This document shows, piece after piece, positions 15,655 through 24,024 of a stretch of DNA of 29,998 nucleotides. Within the stretch, counting starts at the first letter, position 1. Each line of letters begins with the position of its first letter. The notes under the pieces are model-generated. The model had not been told where the DNA came from. It saw nothing but the letters and a program-made list of their open reading frames with translations, and made no database searches. Both the position numbers and the translations under genes were made by a program. Source of the DNA: an uncultured Collinsella sp. (lineage in GTDB: Bacteria; Actinomycetota; Coriobacteriia; Coriobacteriales; Coriobacteriaceae); contig CABURV010000022.1 of NCBI GenBank assembly GCA_902494035.1, positions 1 through 29,998 on the forward strand, written 5' to 3'.

Positions 15655-15884
15655 GTGGTCAAACAATGCCAAATATGAGTACTGTTGCCAAGATAGTCAC
15701 ATATGTCTTACGTCTTTTTGGCTTCCTAACGGTATCCATTATCGTTAGGAAGCCTATTTTATTGAACTTATGGGGAATAACGTTGTCTTGCTTTTGGACA
15801 ATTGGGGATTTCTGGCACTCATTACAAGGAAATTTGCTGCTACTAAATTGGTGACAGTACTCATATTTGGCATTTTTTGACCAC
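15655..15884. mobile_element. MITE-like non-autonomous element, 230 bases with 31-base inverted ends
   Basis: The left end (15655-15685, starting GTGGTCAAACAATGCC) is the reverse complement of the right end (15854-15884) over 31 bases with one mismatch. The interior is AT-rich compared with both flanks. It carries a perfect internal hairpin: GGCTTCCTAACG (15720-15731) with CGTTAGGAAGCC (15743-15754). No transposase is encoded; the short frames inside mirror each other because of the inverted ends. I could not identify a target duplication. It sits between folD and the dipeptidase gene, and the internal hairpin followed by TATTTTATT could act as a terminator for folD. Alternatively the whole unit is a large folded RNA or extragenic palindrome. 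Confidence 0.75.
15720..15754. repeat. Perfect 12-base inverted repeat inside the MITE-like element
   Basis: The arms 15720-15731 and 15743-15754 are perfectly complementary around an 11-base loop. T-rich sequence flanks both sides, so it could terminate transcription in either direction and may serve as the terminator for fchA-folD. Confidence 0.75.
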
Positions 15885-15971
15885 AGGGACTGCCGGGGCG
15901 GCGGTTTCGCCCTTTTTGCGTCGAAGCGATACACTGTTGCCGTTTGATTTCTTCGCTCAAGGAGGATGCGC

Positions 15972-17495
15972 ATGCCGTGCACAACGATTCTGGTCGGTAA
16001 GAACGCGAGCTACGACGGGTCGACGCTTGTCGCGCGTAACGAGGACTCGTCCAACGGGGTGTTTGAGCCCAAGCGTATGCGCGTGGTGCATCCCGACGAG
16101 CAGCCGCGCGTCTACACGAGCGTCCTGAGTCACCTGACCGTTGAACTGCCCGATAACCCCATGCGCTACACGAGTGTCCCCGATGTTGTCCCGGGCCACG
16201 GCATCTGGGCCGAGGCCGGTTTTAACGAGCGCAATGTGGGCATGTCCGCAACCGAGACGCTCACCACCAATGAGCGCGTTCGCGGCGCCGACCCGCTCGT
16301 GGACTACGTGCCCGCCAAGGGCAACGAGGGTGAGGACGGCTATGTGCCGGCGCAGCCTGGTGGCCTGGGCGAGGAGGACATGGTGACCCTGGTCCTGCCG
16401 TACGCTAAGTCCGCCCGCGACGGCGTTCGTATCCTGGGCGACCTGCTCGAGCGCTACGGCACCTACGAGAACAACGGCATCGCCTTTAGTGATGTGGACG
16501 AGATCTGGTGGCTCGAGACCATCGGTGGTCACCACTGGATTGCCAAGCGCGTGCCTGACGACGCCTATGTGACCATGCCCAACCAGCTGGGTATCGACAG
16601 CTTTGACCTGGATGACGCCGAGGGCGCCCAGGCCGACCACATGTGCTCCGCCGACTTGCGCGCCTGGATGGCCGAGTGGCATCTGGACCTGACGCTGGGC
16701 GTCGAGGGCGACGGCCCGGCTGCGGTCTTTAACCCGCGCGAGGCCTTTGGCTCGCACAGCGACAGCGACCATGTCTACAACACGCCGCGCGCGTGGTACA
16801 TGCAACGCTGCCTCAACCCCAGCGACGTGTGGGATGGTCCCGAGGCCGACTACACGCCCGAGAGCGACGATATCCCCTGGAGCCGTGTGCCCGAGCGCAA
16901 GGTGACCATCGAGGACATCAAGTACGTGCTTTCGAGCCACTACCAGGGCACGGAGTACGACTGCTACGGCAGCAAGGGCACGCCCGCTACGCGTGGCGCC
17001 TATCGCCCCATCGGCATCAATCGCAACAGCCAGCTCGCCGTGTTGCAGCTGCGTCCCTATGCGCAGCCGGCCTACCGCGCCGTGCAGTGGATGGCCTTTG
17101 GCTCCAACTCGTTTAACGCGCTGGTTCCGCTGTACGCCAACGTCGAGACCATGCCCGAGTACTATGCCGACACGCAGGCTCGCGTGACGTCCGAAAACTT
17201 TTACTGGGCCAACCGCCTGATCGGCGCCCTGGCCGACGTCCGCTTCCATGAGTGCGGCCGCGCTGTGGAGGACTATCGGGAGAAGGTCGGTGGTATGGGC
17301 CACAAGCAGATCCATGACGTCGACGCTGCCGTAGCCGCTCTGCCCGAGGCCGAGGTGCCTGCCGAGCTTGCACGCGCCAACGAGGCCTTTGCCGAGCGTG
17401 TCCGCGTGGAGACCGATGCTCTACTGAGCAAGGTGCTCTACACCACGAGCTGCGCCATGAAGAACTCTTTCGCGATGAACGACAACGTGAGGTAG
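15972..17495 (+). CDS. C69-family dipeptidase (Ntn hydrolase)
   Basis: This 507-residue peptidase of the PepD/C69 family cleaves dipeptides of broad specificity. These enzymes are N-terminal nucleophile hydrolases whose catalytic cysteine lies at or near the N-terminus after processing. Here the start reads MPCTTILVGKNASYDGS, with C3 the predicted nucleophile, followed by LVARNEDS, the conserved family block. Further typical segments are ETIGGHHWIAKRVPDD and YGSKGTPATRGAYRPIG. I see no signal peptide, so it should be cytoplasmic. The start ATG 15972 is six bases after AAGGAGG; ATG 15966 touches that site and cannot be used. It lies just downstream of the MITE-like element. A role in peptide-based amino-acid nutrition would fit a gut anaerobe. 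Confidence 0.93.
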   Translation: MPCTTILVGKNASYDGSTLVARNEDSSNGVFEPKRMRVVHPDEQPRVYTSVLSHLTVELPDNPMRYTSVPDVVPGHGIWAEAGFNERNVGMSATETLTTNERVRGADPLVDYVPAKGNEGEDGYVPAQPGGLGEEDMVTLVLPYAKSARDGVRILGDLLERYGTYENNGIAFSDVDEIWWLETIGGHHWIAKRVPDDAYVTMPNQLGIDSFDLDDAEGAQADHMCSADLRAWMAEWHLDLTLGVEGDGPAAVFNPREAFGSHSDSDHVYNTPRAWYMQRCLNPSDVWDGPEADYTPESDDIPWSRVPERKVTIEDIKYVLSSHYQGTEYDCYGSKGTPATRGAYRPIGINRNSQLAVLQLRPYAQPAYRAVQWMAFGSNSFNALVPLYANVETMPEYYADTQARVTSENFYWANRLIGALADVRFHECGRAVEDYREKVGGMGHKQIHDVDAAVAALPEAEVPAELARANEAFAERVRVETDALLSKVLYTTSCAMKNSFAMNDNVR

Positions 17496-17594
17496 GGATT
17501 TCCCGTCGATCGAATAGCGCTAAAACGCTTTGTCGCTTTCACTCAATCTTGGGTACAAGAACGCCAATGCAGTTGTTTGTGATTGGAGACAACC

Positions 17595-18011
17595 ATGGTT
17601 ATGAAACTCGATCAGCTTGTTAACGGCGCCATCAACGTTGGCTTTGGCGCCGCCGCCGTTGCCGTCGAGGGCAGCAAGAAGGTTCTCGACGACCTCAATA
17701 CCAAGGGTGAGCAGGTGCGCAAGGACGCAGGCGCTCCCGATATCGCCCGCAGCGTGTCCGATATGTTCGAGCAGGCCGGCGGTACCATCTCCGATCTGAC
17801 CGAGCGCTTGGGCACGCAGGGCGAGACCGCGGCCCAGCGCGTGCTCGACGAGCTCATCCTTGCCCGTGTCCGCGTTATGACCGCCCCCGAGCGCACGGCC
17901 TTCCTGGCCCATGTGCGCGACATCGTCGATTCGGTCGAGGACAACGTGACCTCGGTGCCCGTCGAGTCCGTTGAGCCCGACGACGCAGAGGACGCCGAAG
18001 AGGCCGAGTAG
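17595..18011 (+). CDS. Small phasin-like helical protein, operon partner of UbiB kinase
   Basis: This 138-residue protein is rich in Ala, Val, Asp and Glu and predicted to be almost all amphipathic helix, ending in a very acidic tail (PDDAEDAEEAE). The N-terminal segment LVNGAINVGFGAAAVAVEGSKKV and the following heptad-like helices resemble phasin/apolipoprotein-like proteins. I see no signal peptide or clear membrane span. The start ATG 17595 follows GGAGACAACC; a TTG at 17583 is upstream in frame. The UbiB/ABC1 kinase gene starts eight bases after the stop, so the two are surely co-transcribed. A scaffold, lipid-binding or regulatory role for the kinase is plausible but unproven. Nothing nearby suggests polyhydroxyalkanoate granules. 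Confidence 0.75.
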   Translation: MVMKLDQLVNGAINVGFGAAAVAVEGSKKVLDDLNTKGEQVRKDAGAPDIARSVSDMFEQAGGTISDLTERLGTQGETAAQRVLDELILARVRVMTAPERTAFLAHVRDIVDSVEDNVTSVPVESVEPDDAEDAEEAE

Positions 18012-18019
18012 CAGCGCAG

Positions 18020-19783
18020 ATGGCAGATTCCACCACCGATTTCAACAATCTAGATCCTCTGGGTGACGAGGCGGCGGTTGTCGATGAGGTCGACGCCGCC
18101 GTCTCGGGCGCTCGCAAGAAGCCGCGCGCTGTCGATATGGTGCCCGAGGAGCCCGACGCGATGGCGCCGGACGAGGAATACCAGCTCACGCCGGCGGGTC
18201 GTCGCGAACGCATTGGGCAGATTGTTCGCCTGGTCAAAAAGTACCGCGTGTGGGATAACCTCACGCCGGTTCGTTTGCGCCGCCTGCTCGAGGAACTCGG
18301 CCCCATGTTCGTCAAGATGGGGCAGATTCTGGCCAACCGGTCCGAGATCCTGCCGCAGCGCTTTTGCGACGAGCTGCGTCGTCTGCGCTCCGACGTGGAG
18401 CCGGTGCCGTACGAGGTCGTACTAAGTTGTCTGGAAGAAGAATACGGCCTGCGCCTGGGGGAGATGTTCGATGCGATCGACCCCAACCCGCTTGGTAGCG
18501 CATCGCTCGCGCAGGTGCACCGCGCTCGTCTGGTGACGGGCGAGGACGTGGCCGTCAAGGTGCAGCGCCCCGGTGCGCAGCAGGTTATGGCACAGGACAT
18601 CGATATCATCCGCTCGGTGGTGCGTATCGTTTCCAAGTTCGTCAACACCGATCAATTCGTTGACCTGCACGGCGTAGTCGAGGAGTTGTGGACCTCGTTT
18701 CGCGAGGAGACCAACTTTTTGGCCGAGGCCAAAAACCTCAACGACTTCTACGAGTTCCATAAGAGCGTTCATGGCGTGACGTGCCCTAAATCCTATCTGG
18801 ACCTGTGCACCGAGCACGTGGTGGTTATGGATTACGTCGACGGCATTTCGATCGCCGATCCTGAACGCTTGGTGGCCGAGGGCTATGACTTGGAAAAGAT
18901 CGGTGCCGCGATTGTCGAGGACTACTCGACGCAGGTGCTCGATGACGGCTTTTTCCATGCCGACCCGCATGCGGGAAACATCATCCTCAAGGACGGCATC
19001 GTTTACTTTATCGACTTGGGCATGGTCGGACGCATGTCGAGCCACGATCGCGGTATCGTAAAGGACATGATTTTCGCCGTGGCCGAGGGCGACGTGCCAA
19101 AGCTCAAGGATTCGCTCATGCGCTTCGCCGTGACGCGTGGCGACTCGGCTGAGCTAGATCATTCGGCCTTTTTGTCCGACCTGGACTTTATCGTCGCCGA
19201 CTTTGCGGGTCTTGACCTGAAGGATCTGGATATCGGCGAGTTTTTGACCTCGCTGCTAAACCTGGCGCGCAAAAACGATGTTGAGCTGCCGAGCGTGGTG
19301 ACGATGTTCGCGCGCGGCATGGTGACGCTCGAGGGTTTGCTGACCGAGTACATGCCCAACGTCAACATGATCCAGATTATCCAGACGCACATCAAAAACG
19401 AGAAGAGCACCTATGCGCGCGTGCGTGATATGGGACGCGATTTTGCCGCGAGCAGTTATCGCGCGGCAAAAGGCTCGCTCGAGGCGGCCGAGTATCTGGG
19501 CTTGGCTTCGCGCATGCTCACGCGCGGGCAGCTTAAGGTGAACACGCAGATCATGAGCAGCGATAAGGCGCTGCGACAGCTGGGCGGAATCATCGACCGC
19601 ATGTCGATGGCAATCGTGATCGCCGGTCTGTTTATCGGTTCGTCGGTGGTGTACTACGCACGCATCGAGCCGGTTGTGTTCGGTATCCCGGTCATTGGCT
19701 TTATGGGCTACGTGAGCGCGCTGGTGCTGGCGCTTATGCTGGGCCGCAATATCTGGCTCAACAGCCACGGCGGCAAGCACTAG
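18020..19783 (+). CDS. UbiB/ABC1 (AarF) family atypical protein kinase
   Basis: This 587-residue member of the UbiB/COQ8/ABC1 family has the atypical kinase-like fold and ATPase activity linked elsewhere to quinone and isoprenoid lipid handling. Diagnostic motifs are present: VKMGQ (98-102, the KxGQ motif), the Ala-rich loop LGSASLAQVH (158-167), the lysine of VAVKVQ (K180), the catalytic loop HADPHAGN (313-320), and IDLG with D332 for metal. Two hydrophobic helices near 532-580 anchor it to the membrane. The N-terminal 60 residues are acidic and unconserved. It follows the phasin-like gene by eight bases and ends before a terminator. No ubiquinone or menaquinone biosynthesis gene is in the window, so its substrate here is unknown. 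The identification is firm; the role is not. Confidence 0.93.
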   Translation: MADSTTDFNNLDPLGDEAAVVDEVDAAVSGARKKPRAVDMVPEEPDAMAPDEEYQLTPAGRRERIGQIVRLVKKYRVWDNLTPVRLRRLLEELGPMFVKMGQILANRSEILPQRFCDELRRLRSDVEPVPYEVVLSCLEEEYGLRLGEMFDAIDPNPLGSASLAQVHRARLVTGEDVAVKVQRPGAQQVMAQDIDIIRSVVRIVSKFVNTDQFVDLHGVVEELWTSFREETNFLAEAKNLNDFYEFHKSVHGVTCPKSYLDLCTEHVVVMDYVDGISIADPERLVAEGYDLEKIGAAIVEDYSTQVLDDGFFHADPHAGNIILKDGIVYFIDLGMVGRMSSHDRGIVKDMIFAVAEGDVPKLKDSLMRFAVTRGDSAELDHSAFLSDLDFIVADFAGLDLKDLDIGEFLTSLLNLARKNDVELPSVVTMFARGMVTLEGLLTEYMPNVNMIQIIQTHIKNEKSTYARVRDMGRDFAASSYRAAKGSLEAAEYLGLASRMLTRGQLKVNTQIMSSDKALRQLGGIIDRMSMAIVIAGLFIGSSVVYYARIEPVVFGIPVIGFMGYVSALVLALMLGRNIWLNSHGGKH

Positions 19784-19834
19784 AGGCTGCGACCGTCACC
19801 GCATTTTCCTATCGCAAACAATAGCTTTTACCTT

Positions 19835-19862
19835 GGGCTTCGCCTGCGTGCGAGGCCTTTTT
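19835..19862 (+). terminator. Rho-independent terminator of the ubiB operon
   Basis: GGGCTTCGC (19835-19843) pairs with GCGAGGCCT (19850-19858), two wobbles, loop CTGCGT, followed by TTTTT. It separates the ubiB operon from the cobalamin-regulated unit. Confidence 0.75.
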
Positions 19863-19875
19863 GCGTGATACATTA

Positions 19876-19903
19876 TTGACGGTAATAATAGATGGCCTAG
19901 ATG
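19876..19903 (+). promoter_or_regulatory. Candidate promoter of the cobalamin-regulated operon
   Basis: TTGACG (19876-19881) and TAGATG (19898-19903) are separated by 16 bases. They lie just after the preceding terminator and just before the riboswitch, where the promoter must be. Confidence 0.5.
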
Positions 19904-19907
19904 GTGG

Positions 19908-20072
19908 TGCGGAGACGCACGAATGCGCGGTTTTCCTGCGCGTTTGGGAGAATCGGGGTGCAAGTCCCCGGCTGTACCAGTAACCGTAATTCCTCTTGGC
20001 TCGGGATGTTCGTGTCGCAGATCGGACGACGCGCCTGAGCCGTTAAGGTTAAGTCGGATCGCCTCCCATCTT
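19908..20072 (+). ncRNA. Cobalamin riboswitch
   Basis: The conserved core is clear: GGGAGAATCGGGGTGCAAGT (19948-19967), then CCCCGGCTGTACCAGTAACC and CGTAA. This matches the GGGAA...GGTGnAAnTCC...CTG...GTAAC-TG signature of the cobalamin (B12) riboswitch. A variable arm follows, closed by GGCTC/GAGCC, and then TAAGTCGGATCGCCTCCC, the usual 3' element. It precedes the DUF4430 surface-protein operon, so B12 should repress that operon. The 3' element's CCTCCC (20062-20067) is complementary to GGAGGG (20115-20120), part of the ribosome-site region of the next gene, which suggests translational control. Borders are approximate by about 15 bases. Confidence 0.92.
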
Positions 20073-20082
20073 GCATGCGGCT

Positions 20083-20133
20083 GCGGCGTATGCCGCCGGT
20101 GTGCATGGGGCTCTGGAGGGAAGGGGGACCCCG
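20083..20133 (+). promoter_or_regulatory. Expression platform and ribosome site of the B12-regulated gene
   Basis: A stable GCGGC-GTAT-GCCGC hairpin is followed by GGAGGGAAGGGGG, an unusually long purine-rich ribosome site. Its GGAGGG can pair with CCTCCC inside the riboswitch. No U-run terminator is visible, so initiation of translation is the more likely point of control. Confidence 0.45.
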
Positions 20134-23100
20134 ATGGGGGAACTCGAGCGTAGCATGCGCGATGACGTGGGGCAGCCTCAAGGCAACGCTCCAAGTACAG
20201 ACAATGGGGGACAAATGGATATGTTTGAGGACGAGCGCGAGCGCGCCTCGCTGCATCGCCGTGGCGCGATTGCACGCGGCGTAGCCAAGCGCGGCCTGGT
20301 GGCATTCCTGGCCTTCGCGATGGCCTTTGGCACCACGCCGGCTCAGCTGTGGGCCGAGGGCGCCGAGGGCATTGCCGAGGCTGTGGCTCAGGCTACGACG
20401 CCGGGCGAGGACGCAGCGCTTGCGGGCGGTGCCGCTGAGCAGAGCGGCGCCGAGGTTTCGGATTCCGGGAGCGCGCCTGCAGCTAGTGCCGCCGCAACAA
20501 AGGCAGCAACTGGCGACGAAGGCTCGGCGACGGGGGAGAGCCCTGCCGCGAGCGAGCAGTCTTCAGCGGCATCCGCTGGCCAAGCAGGATCTGCCGCCGC
20601 GGCTGCCGTTCAGACAGAGAACCCGACAGAAACCGGCGATGTCGCCAAGAAGCAAGTCGAGGTCTCGTTCTCGATTATCGGCACCGATGCCGAAGGCAAG
20701 GCTCAGACCTGGGTGGCACCTACGCAGCTCAAGCTCGACGAGGGCGCGACGGCTGCGGATGCCTTCGTTAAGCTGCAGCAGAAGACGGGCTTCAAGGCGG
20801 ATTACGAACCGAACACGGCATACGGCTTCTACCTCAAAAGCATCACGTCCCCGACAGATGGCCGCACGCTTGCCTACGATCCGACGACTAATGCCTTCTG
20901 GCAGCTGTTCGTCGACGGCGCGTCTTCCTCGGTTGGCGCGAGCAGCGTTAAGCTCGCCCCGGGGCAGAAGATTGAGTTTGCCTTTACGGGTGGTAGCGCA
21001 TCCCCTGTCGTTAAGGACCAGCTTGCTGCGAATGTGACCGTCATTGGTCGCGATGCCCAGGGCAAGACTCAGACTTGGGTCGATAACGCGCAGTATGTGG
21101 TGACGTCCGGTTCGAGCGCACTTGACCTTACGAAGGTCGCGCTTGAGGCGAATGACATCGACGCCGTTGCTGCTGGCTCCTTCATTCTGAGCCTTAAGTA
21201 CAACGGTGTTGAGCTGGGTACGCCCCAAGATTATTCGACCTATTGGCAGCTGTTCATCAACGGCAAGTCGAGCGACTACACGGCAGACAATGTCACCATT
21301 CATGCTGGCGATACCGTTACGTGGTTCTACGGTGGCTGGGGCGACAAGTTGCCGTCCGATTCCGTCCATGCTTCCGTTCAGGTCCTTGGTAAGGACAAGG
21401 ACGGCAAGCAGCAGGTTTGGGCTTCGACGGGTCAGACGAGTCTCAAGGCGGGCTCTACTGCCAAGGATCTCCTTGAGCAGACCGGCCTTAAGCTCGATGC
21501 TGGCGAATCGTCTTGGGGCTGGTTCCTCAACGGCATTTATTCGCCGTTCGATGATGAGTCCTATTGTGGCTATGATGCTGCGACCAATAGCTATTGGCGC
21601 TTCTACGTAAAGGGCAAGTCCGACGTAAAGTACAAGTTCGCCGACGTTGGCGCCGGTGCCTACGAGCTCCATGAGGGCGATGCCGTCACCTTTATGTATG
21701 GTGCTGACGCCGATGCCCTTCCTGGTCAGGTTCTTGGGTCTGTCGATGTTATCGGTCCCGATGTCAACGGCAACAATACTCGCTGGGGCTCGGCAAGCAA
21801 TGTTTCTTTGCCCGAAGGCTCTACTGCCCAGAACCTTATTGAGACGGTCCTGAAGGCCAAGGGCGTTACGTACAACGGCTCCCAGAGTGGTGAGTACTGG
21901 TTCCTCAATTCCATCAACTCGCCGTTCGATCACAAGCCGTATGCCTGGGATGCTGCGACCAATAAATATTGGCACCTGTATATCAATGGAGAGCCCTCCT
22001 TACTCTGCGCCAATCAGATTACGCTCAAAAGCGGCGATAAGGTTACGCTTGCCTATACCACCGACGATTCGGCCATGCCCGATCCCGACAAGATTGTCGT
22101 GGACCCGAGTGCGACGACTCCTGATTGGGATGCCGAGTGGGCTGGCTACGGCAACAGTGGCAACGGTTCGACCGTAACGGATGCCAAGACGCCTGCGCAG
22201 GCCGCCGGTCTTAAGTGGGCCTTCGATTGGAAGGCCGAGTCTGGCCAGCAGTATGCCAACTGCAGCGAGCCTGTCATCGCTAACGGTTTTGTGTACATCG
22301 CGACCGAGAACGAGCTCATTAAGATCGATTCGTCCACGGGCAAAAAGGTTGCCTCTGCGCCGCTTGCCTCCAAGGTGAGCTATACCTCTCGTCCGATCTA
22401 TACCAATGGCCTTATCATCGTTCCGCTCAACGGCGGTGCGGTCCAGGCGATTACTGCAGACAAGCTGATCTGCAAGTGGCTGACGCCTGGTTTGACGGAC
22501 TTGACGCAGAGCTCCTGCACCGTCGTTTCGGACGGCGAGTACGTCTATGTAGGCTCGGTCGATATTTCGTATGACGAGAATTACAACGCGACCTACGGCA
22601 ACGGCTCCTTTGCGCGCATTAAGATTGCCACGGGCGAAGTTTCTTGGCAGAACATCGACCCTGCCGAGGGCTATTACTGGACTGGTGCGGCTTTGACGGA
22701 TAAGTATGCCATCGTTCCTACGAGCGCGGGTACGCTTAAGTGCATTGATAAGACGACGGGCGACGTCGTTTCGACCATGAAGCTCGGCGCTCTCGCGAAC
22801 GCCGACTGTGTCGCCGATCCGTCCAATGGTTCGACCTTCTATCAGATGACGCACGATGGAAAGCTCCATGTGATTTCGCTTTCGGCGAAGGGCGTACTGA
22901 GCGAGCAGAAGACGGTCGACCTGGGTCTTACTAATAACATGAGCGCACCGGCGGTGGCTGGCGAAAACTTGATTGTCGGCGGACAGACGGCTACTGGCTC
23001 TGCTCTGGCTCTCTATAATCTGAAGACCGGTAAGACCACGATGGTCACCGCTGCTGACGGCAAGGCGCTGCCGGCTGGCTTCAACGGTATTGCTGCTACT

Positions 23101-24024
23101 CCGCTGGTGAGTGTTCAGGGTGGAAAGACCCATGTGTACTTCACCGTTAACAGCGCGGATAGCAAGGATTACGTCAACTACTCTGCTGGTGGTGGCGTGT
23201 ATCGCTATACGCTCGGCGATGCAGAGGCGACGCAGATTTATGATGCGGCTGGCCATTACCAGCACTGCGACTCTCCGGTCATTGCCGATGCTTCTGGCAA
23301 TCTCTACTACATCAATGACTCGGGCACGCTGTTCAAGCTTGGGGCCGTTGAGTCTTGGACGGTTGCTTTTAATTCCAACGGCGGGTCTGCTTGCGACACT
23401 AAGTTTGTTGCTACGGCCGATGGCAAGCTGGTCAAGCCGGCCGATCCGACGCGCGATGGCTACGCTTTCGGCGGTTGGTATACCGATGAGGCTTGCACGC
23501 AGGCGTATGACTTCAGTACGCCGGTGACGGCCGATCTGACGCTGTATGCCAAGTGGACCAAGAATGCCGTTAACCCTGGCGGCAATGGCGGTTCTGGCTC
23601 CAATGGCGGCAATGGTGGCGCTGGTAACGGTTCCGGTGCTGGCGCTGGCACGGGTTCCGGCTCCGGCACGAAGGGCCAGCAGGCTGGCGGCGCTGTCGCC
23701 CCGGGTCATAAGCCGACGACCAAGACGACGGTGTCGACCAAGACCGAGACCAAGGACAACAAGTCCGACAAGAAGGACTCCGATAAGTCCGATAAGAAGG
23801 ACGAGAAGAAGTCTGGCAAGAAGTCTGACAAGAAGGACAGCAAGTCCGACAAGAAGTCCGATTCCAAGTCCGATACGGGTGCTGCTTCCACGACCACTGC
23901 TAAGAAGCCCTCTAGTGCTTCCGAGCAGGAGACTGGCGCCAACCCGCTCGCCATTGTTGGCGTTGCCGCCGGCGTCATCGGTCTCGCCATCGTCGGCGTG
24001 TTCGTGTTCACCAAACGTCGGTAG
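20134..24024 (+). CDS. B12-regulated surface protein: four DUF4430 domains, PQQ-like propeller, InlB-type repeat, wall/membrane anchor
   Basis: This 1296-residue exported protein has a hydrophobic signal segment at about 54-74 (GLVAFLAFAMAFG) after an unusually long N-terminal stretch. An Ala/Ser/Glu-rich region follows, then four DUF4430 (transcobalamin-like) modules at about 173-288, 295-404, 410-529 and 531-651. Each has a core such as YWQLFINGKSS, FWQLFVDGASS, YWRFYVKGKSD or YWHLYINGEPS. Residues about 690-1076 form a PQQ-like beta-propeller. Residues 1076-1141 are an InlB-type repeat (FNSNGG, GYAFGGWY, LTLYAKW). Gly-rich and Lys/Asp/Ser-rich spacers end in ETGANPLAIVG, a membrane helix and KRR. 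DUF4430 is the fold of the intrinsic factor beta domain. With the riboswitch upstream, cobalamin capture is the best inference. The start is ATG 20134 after AGGGGG; ATG 20215 is an alternative; an open frame to 20071 enters the riboswitch. Confidence 0.9.
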   Translation: MGELERSMRDDVGQPQGNAPSTDNGGQMDMFEDERERASLHRRGAIARGVAKRGLVAFLAFAMAFGTTPAQLWAEGAEGIAEAVAQATTPGEDAALAGGAAEQSGAEVSDSGSAPAASAAATKAATGDEGSATGESPAASEQSSAASAGQAGSAAAAAVQTENPTETGDVAKKQVEVSFSIIGTDAEGKAQTWVAPTQLKLDEGATAADAFVKLQQKTGFKADYEPNTAYGFYLKSITSPTDGRTLAYDPTTNAFWQLFVDGASSSVGASSVKLAPGQKIEFAFTGGSASPVVKDQLAANVTVIGRDAQGKTQTWVDNAQYVVTSGSSALDLTKVALEANDIDAVAAGSFILSLKYNGVELGTPQDYSTYWQLFINGKSSDYTADNVTIHAGDTVTWFYGGWGDKLPSDSVHASVQVLGKDKDGKQQVWASTGQTSLKAGSTAKDLLEQTGLKLDAGESSWGWFLNGIYSPFDDESYCGYDAATNSYWRFYVKGKSDVKYKFADVGAGAYELHEGDAVTFMYGADADALPGQVLGSVDVIGPDVNGNNTRWGSASNVSLPEGSTAQNLIETVLKAKGVTYNGSQSGEYWFLNSINSPFDHKPYAWDAATNKYWHLYINGEPSLLCANQITLKSGDKVTLAYTTDDSAMPDPDKIVVDPSATTPDWDAEWAGYGNSGNGSTVTDAKTPAQAAGLKWAFDWKAESGQQYANCSEPVIANGFVYIATENELIKIDSSTGKKVASAPLASKVSYTSRPIYTNGLIIVPLNGGAVQAITADKLICKWLTPGLTDLTQSSCTVVSDGEYVYVGSVDISYDENYNATYGNGSFARIKIATGEVSWQNIDPAEGYYWTGAALTDKYAIVPTSAGTLKCIDKTTGDVVSTMKLGALANADCVADPSNGSTFYQMTHDGKLHVISLSAKGVLSEQKTVDLGLTNNMSAPAVAGENLIVGGQTATGSALALYNLKTGKTTMVTAADGKALPAGFNGIAATPLVSVQGGKTHVYFTVNSADSKDYVNYSAGGGVYRYTLGDAEATQIYDAAGHYQHCDSPVIADASGNLYYINDSGTLFKLGAVESWTVAFNSNGGSACDTKFVATADGKLVKPADPTRDGYAFGGWYTDEACTQAYDFSTPVTADLTLYAKWTKNAVNPGGNGGSGSNGGNGGAGNGSGAGAGTGSGSGTKGQQAGGAVAPGHKPTTKTTVSTKTETKDNKSDKKDSDKSDKKDEKKSGKKSDKKDSKSDKKSDSKSDTGAASTTTAKKPSSASEQETGANPLAIVGVAAGVIGLAIVGVFVFTKRR
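23741..23877 (+). repeat. Low-complexity Lys/Ser/Asp spacer repeats
   Basis: AAGTCCGAC-like units repeat irregularly and encode KSDKK/KDSDK runs. They form a highly charged spacer between the Gly-rich linker and the C-terminal anchor, as in wall-spanning regions of surface proteins. Confidence 0.7.

Noticed and set aside
15588..15982. Short frames of 88 and 107 residues on both strands across the MITE-like element
   Set aside because: The inverted ends make both strands encode similar peptides; neither has a ribosome site, and they run out of the element into flanking DNA.
17496..17594. Small AGCG/CGCT hairpin after the dipeptidase as terminator
   Set aside because: The stem is only four bases and the T-run is broken; too weak to call.
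20071..20133. Upstream start for the large DUF4430 protein
   Set aside because: This start would lie at the 3' edge of the riboswitch with no ribosome site, while ATG 20134 follows a strong one.
23741..23877. Regular short repeats considered as a CRISPR array
   Set aside because: They are in-frame Lys/Ser/Asp codons inside a coding region, without constant repeats and unique spacers.
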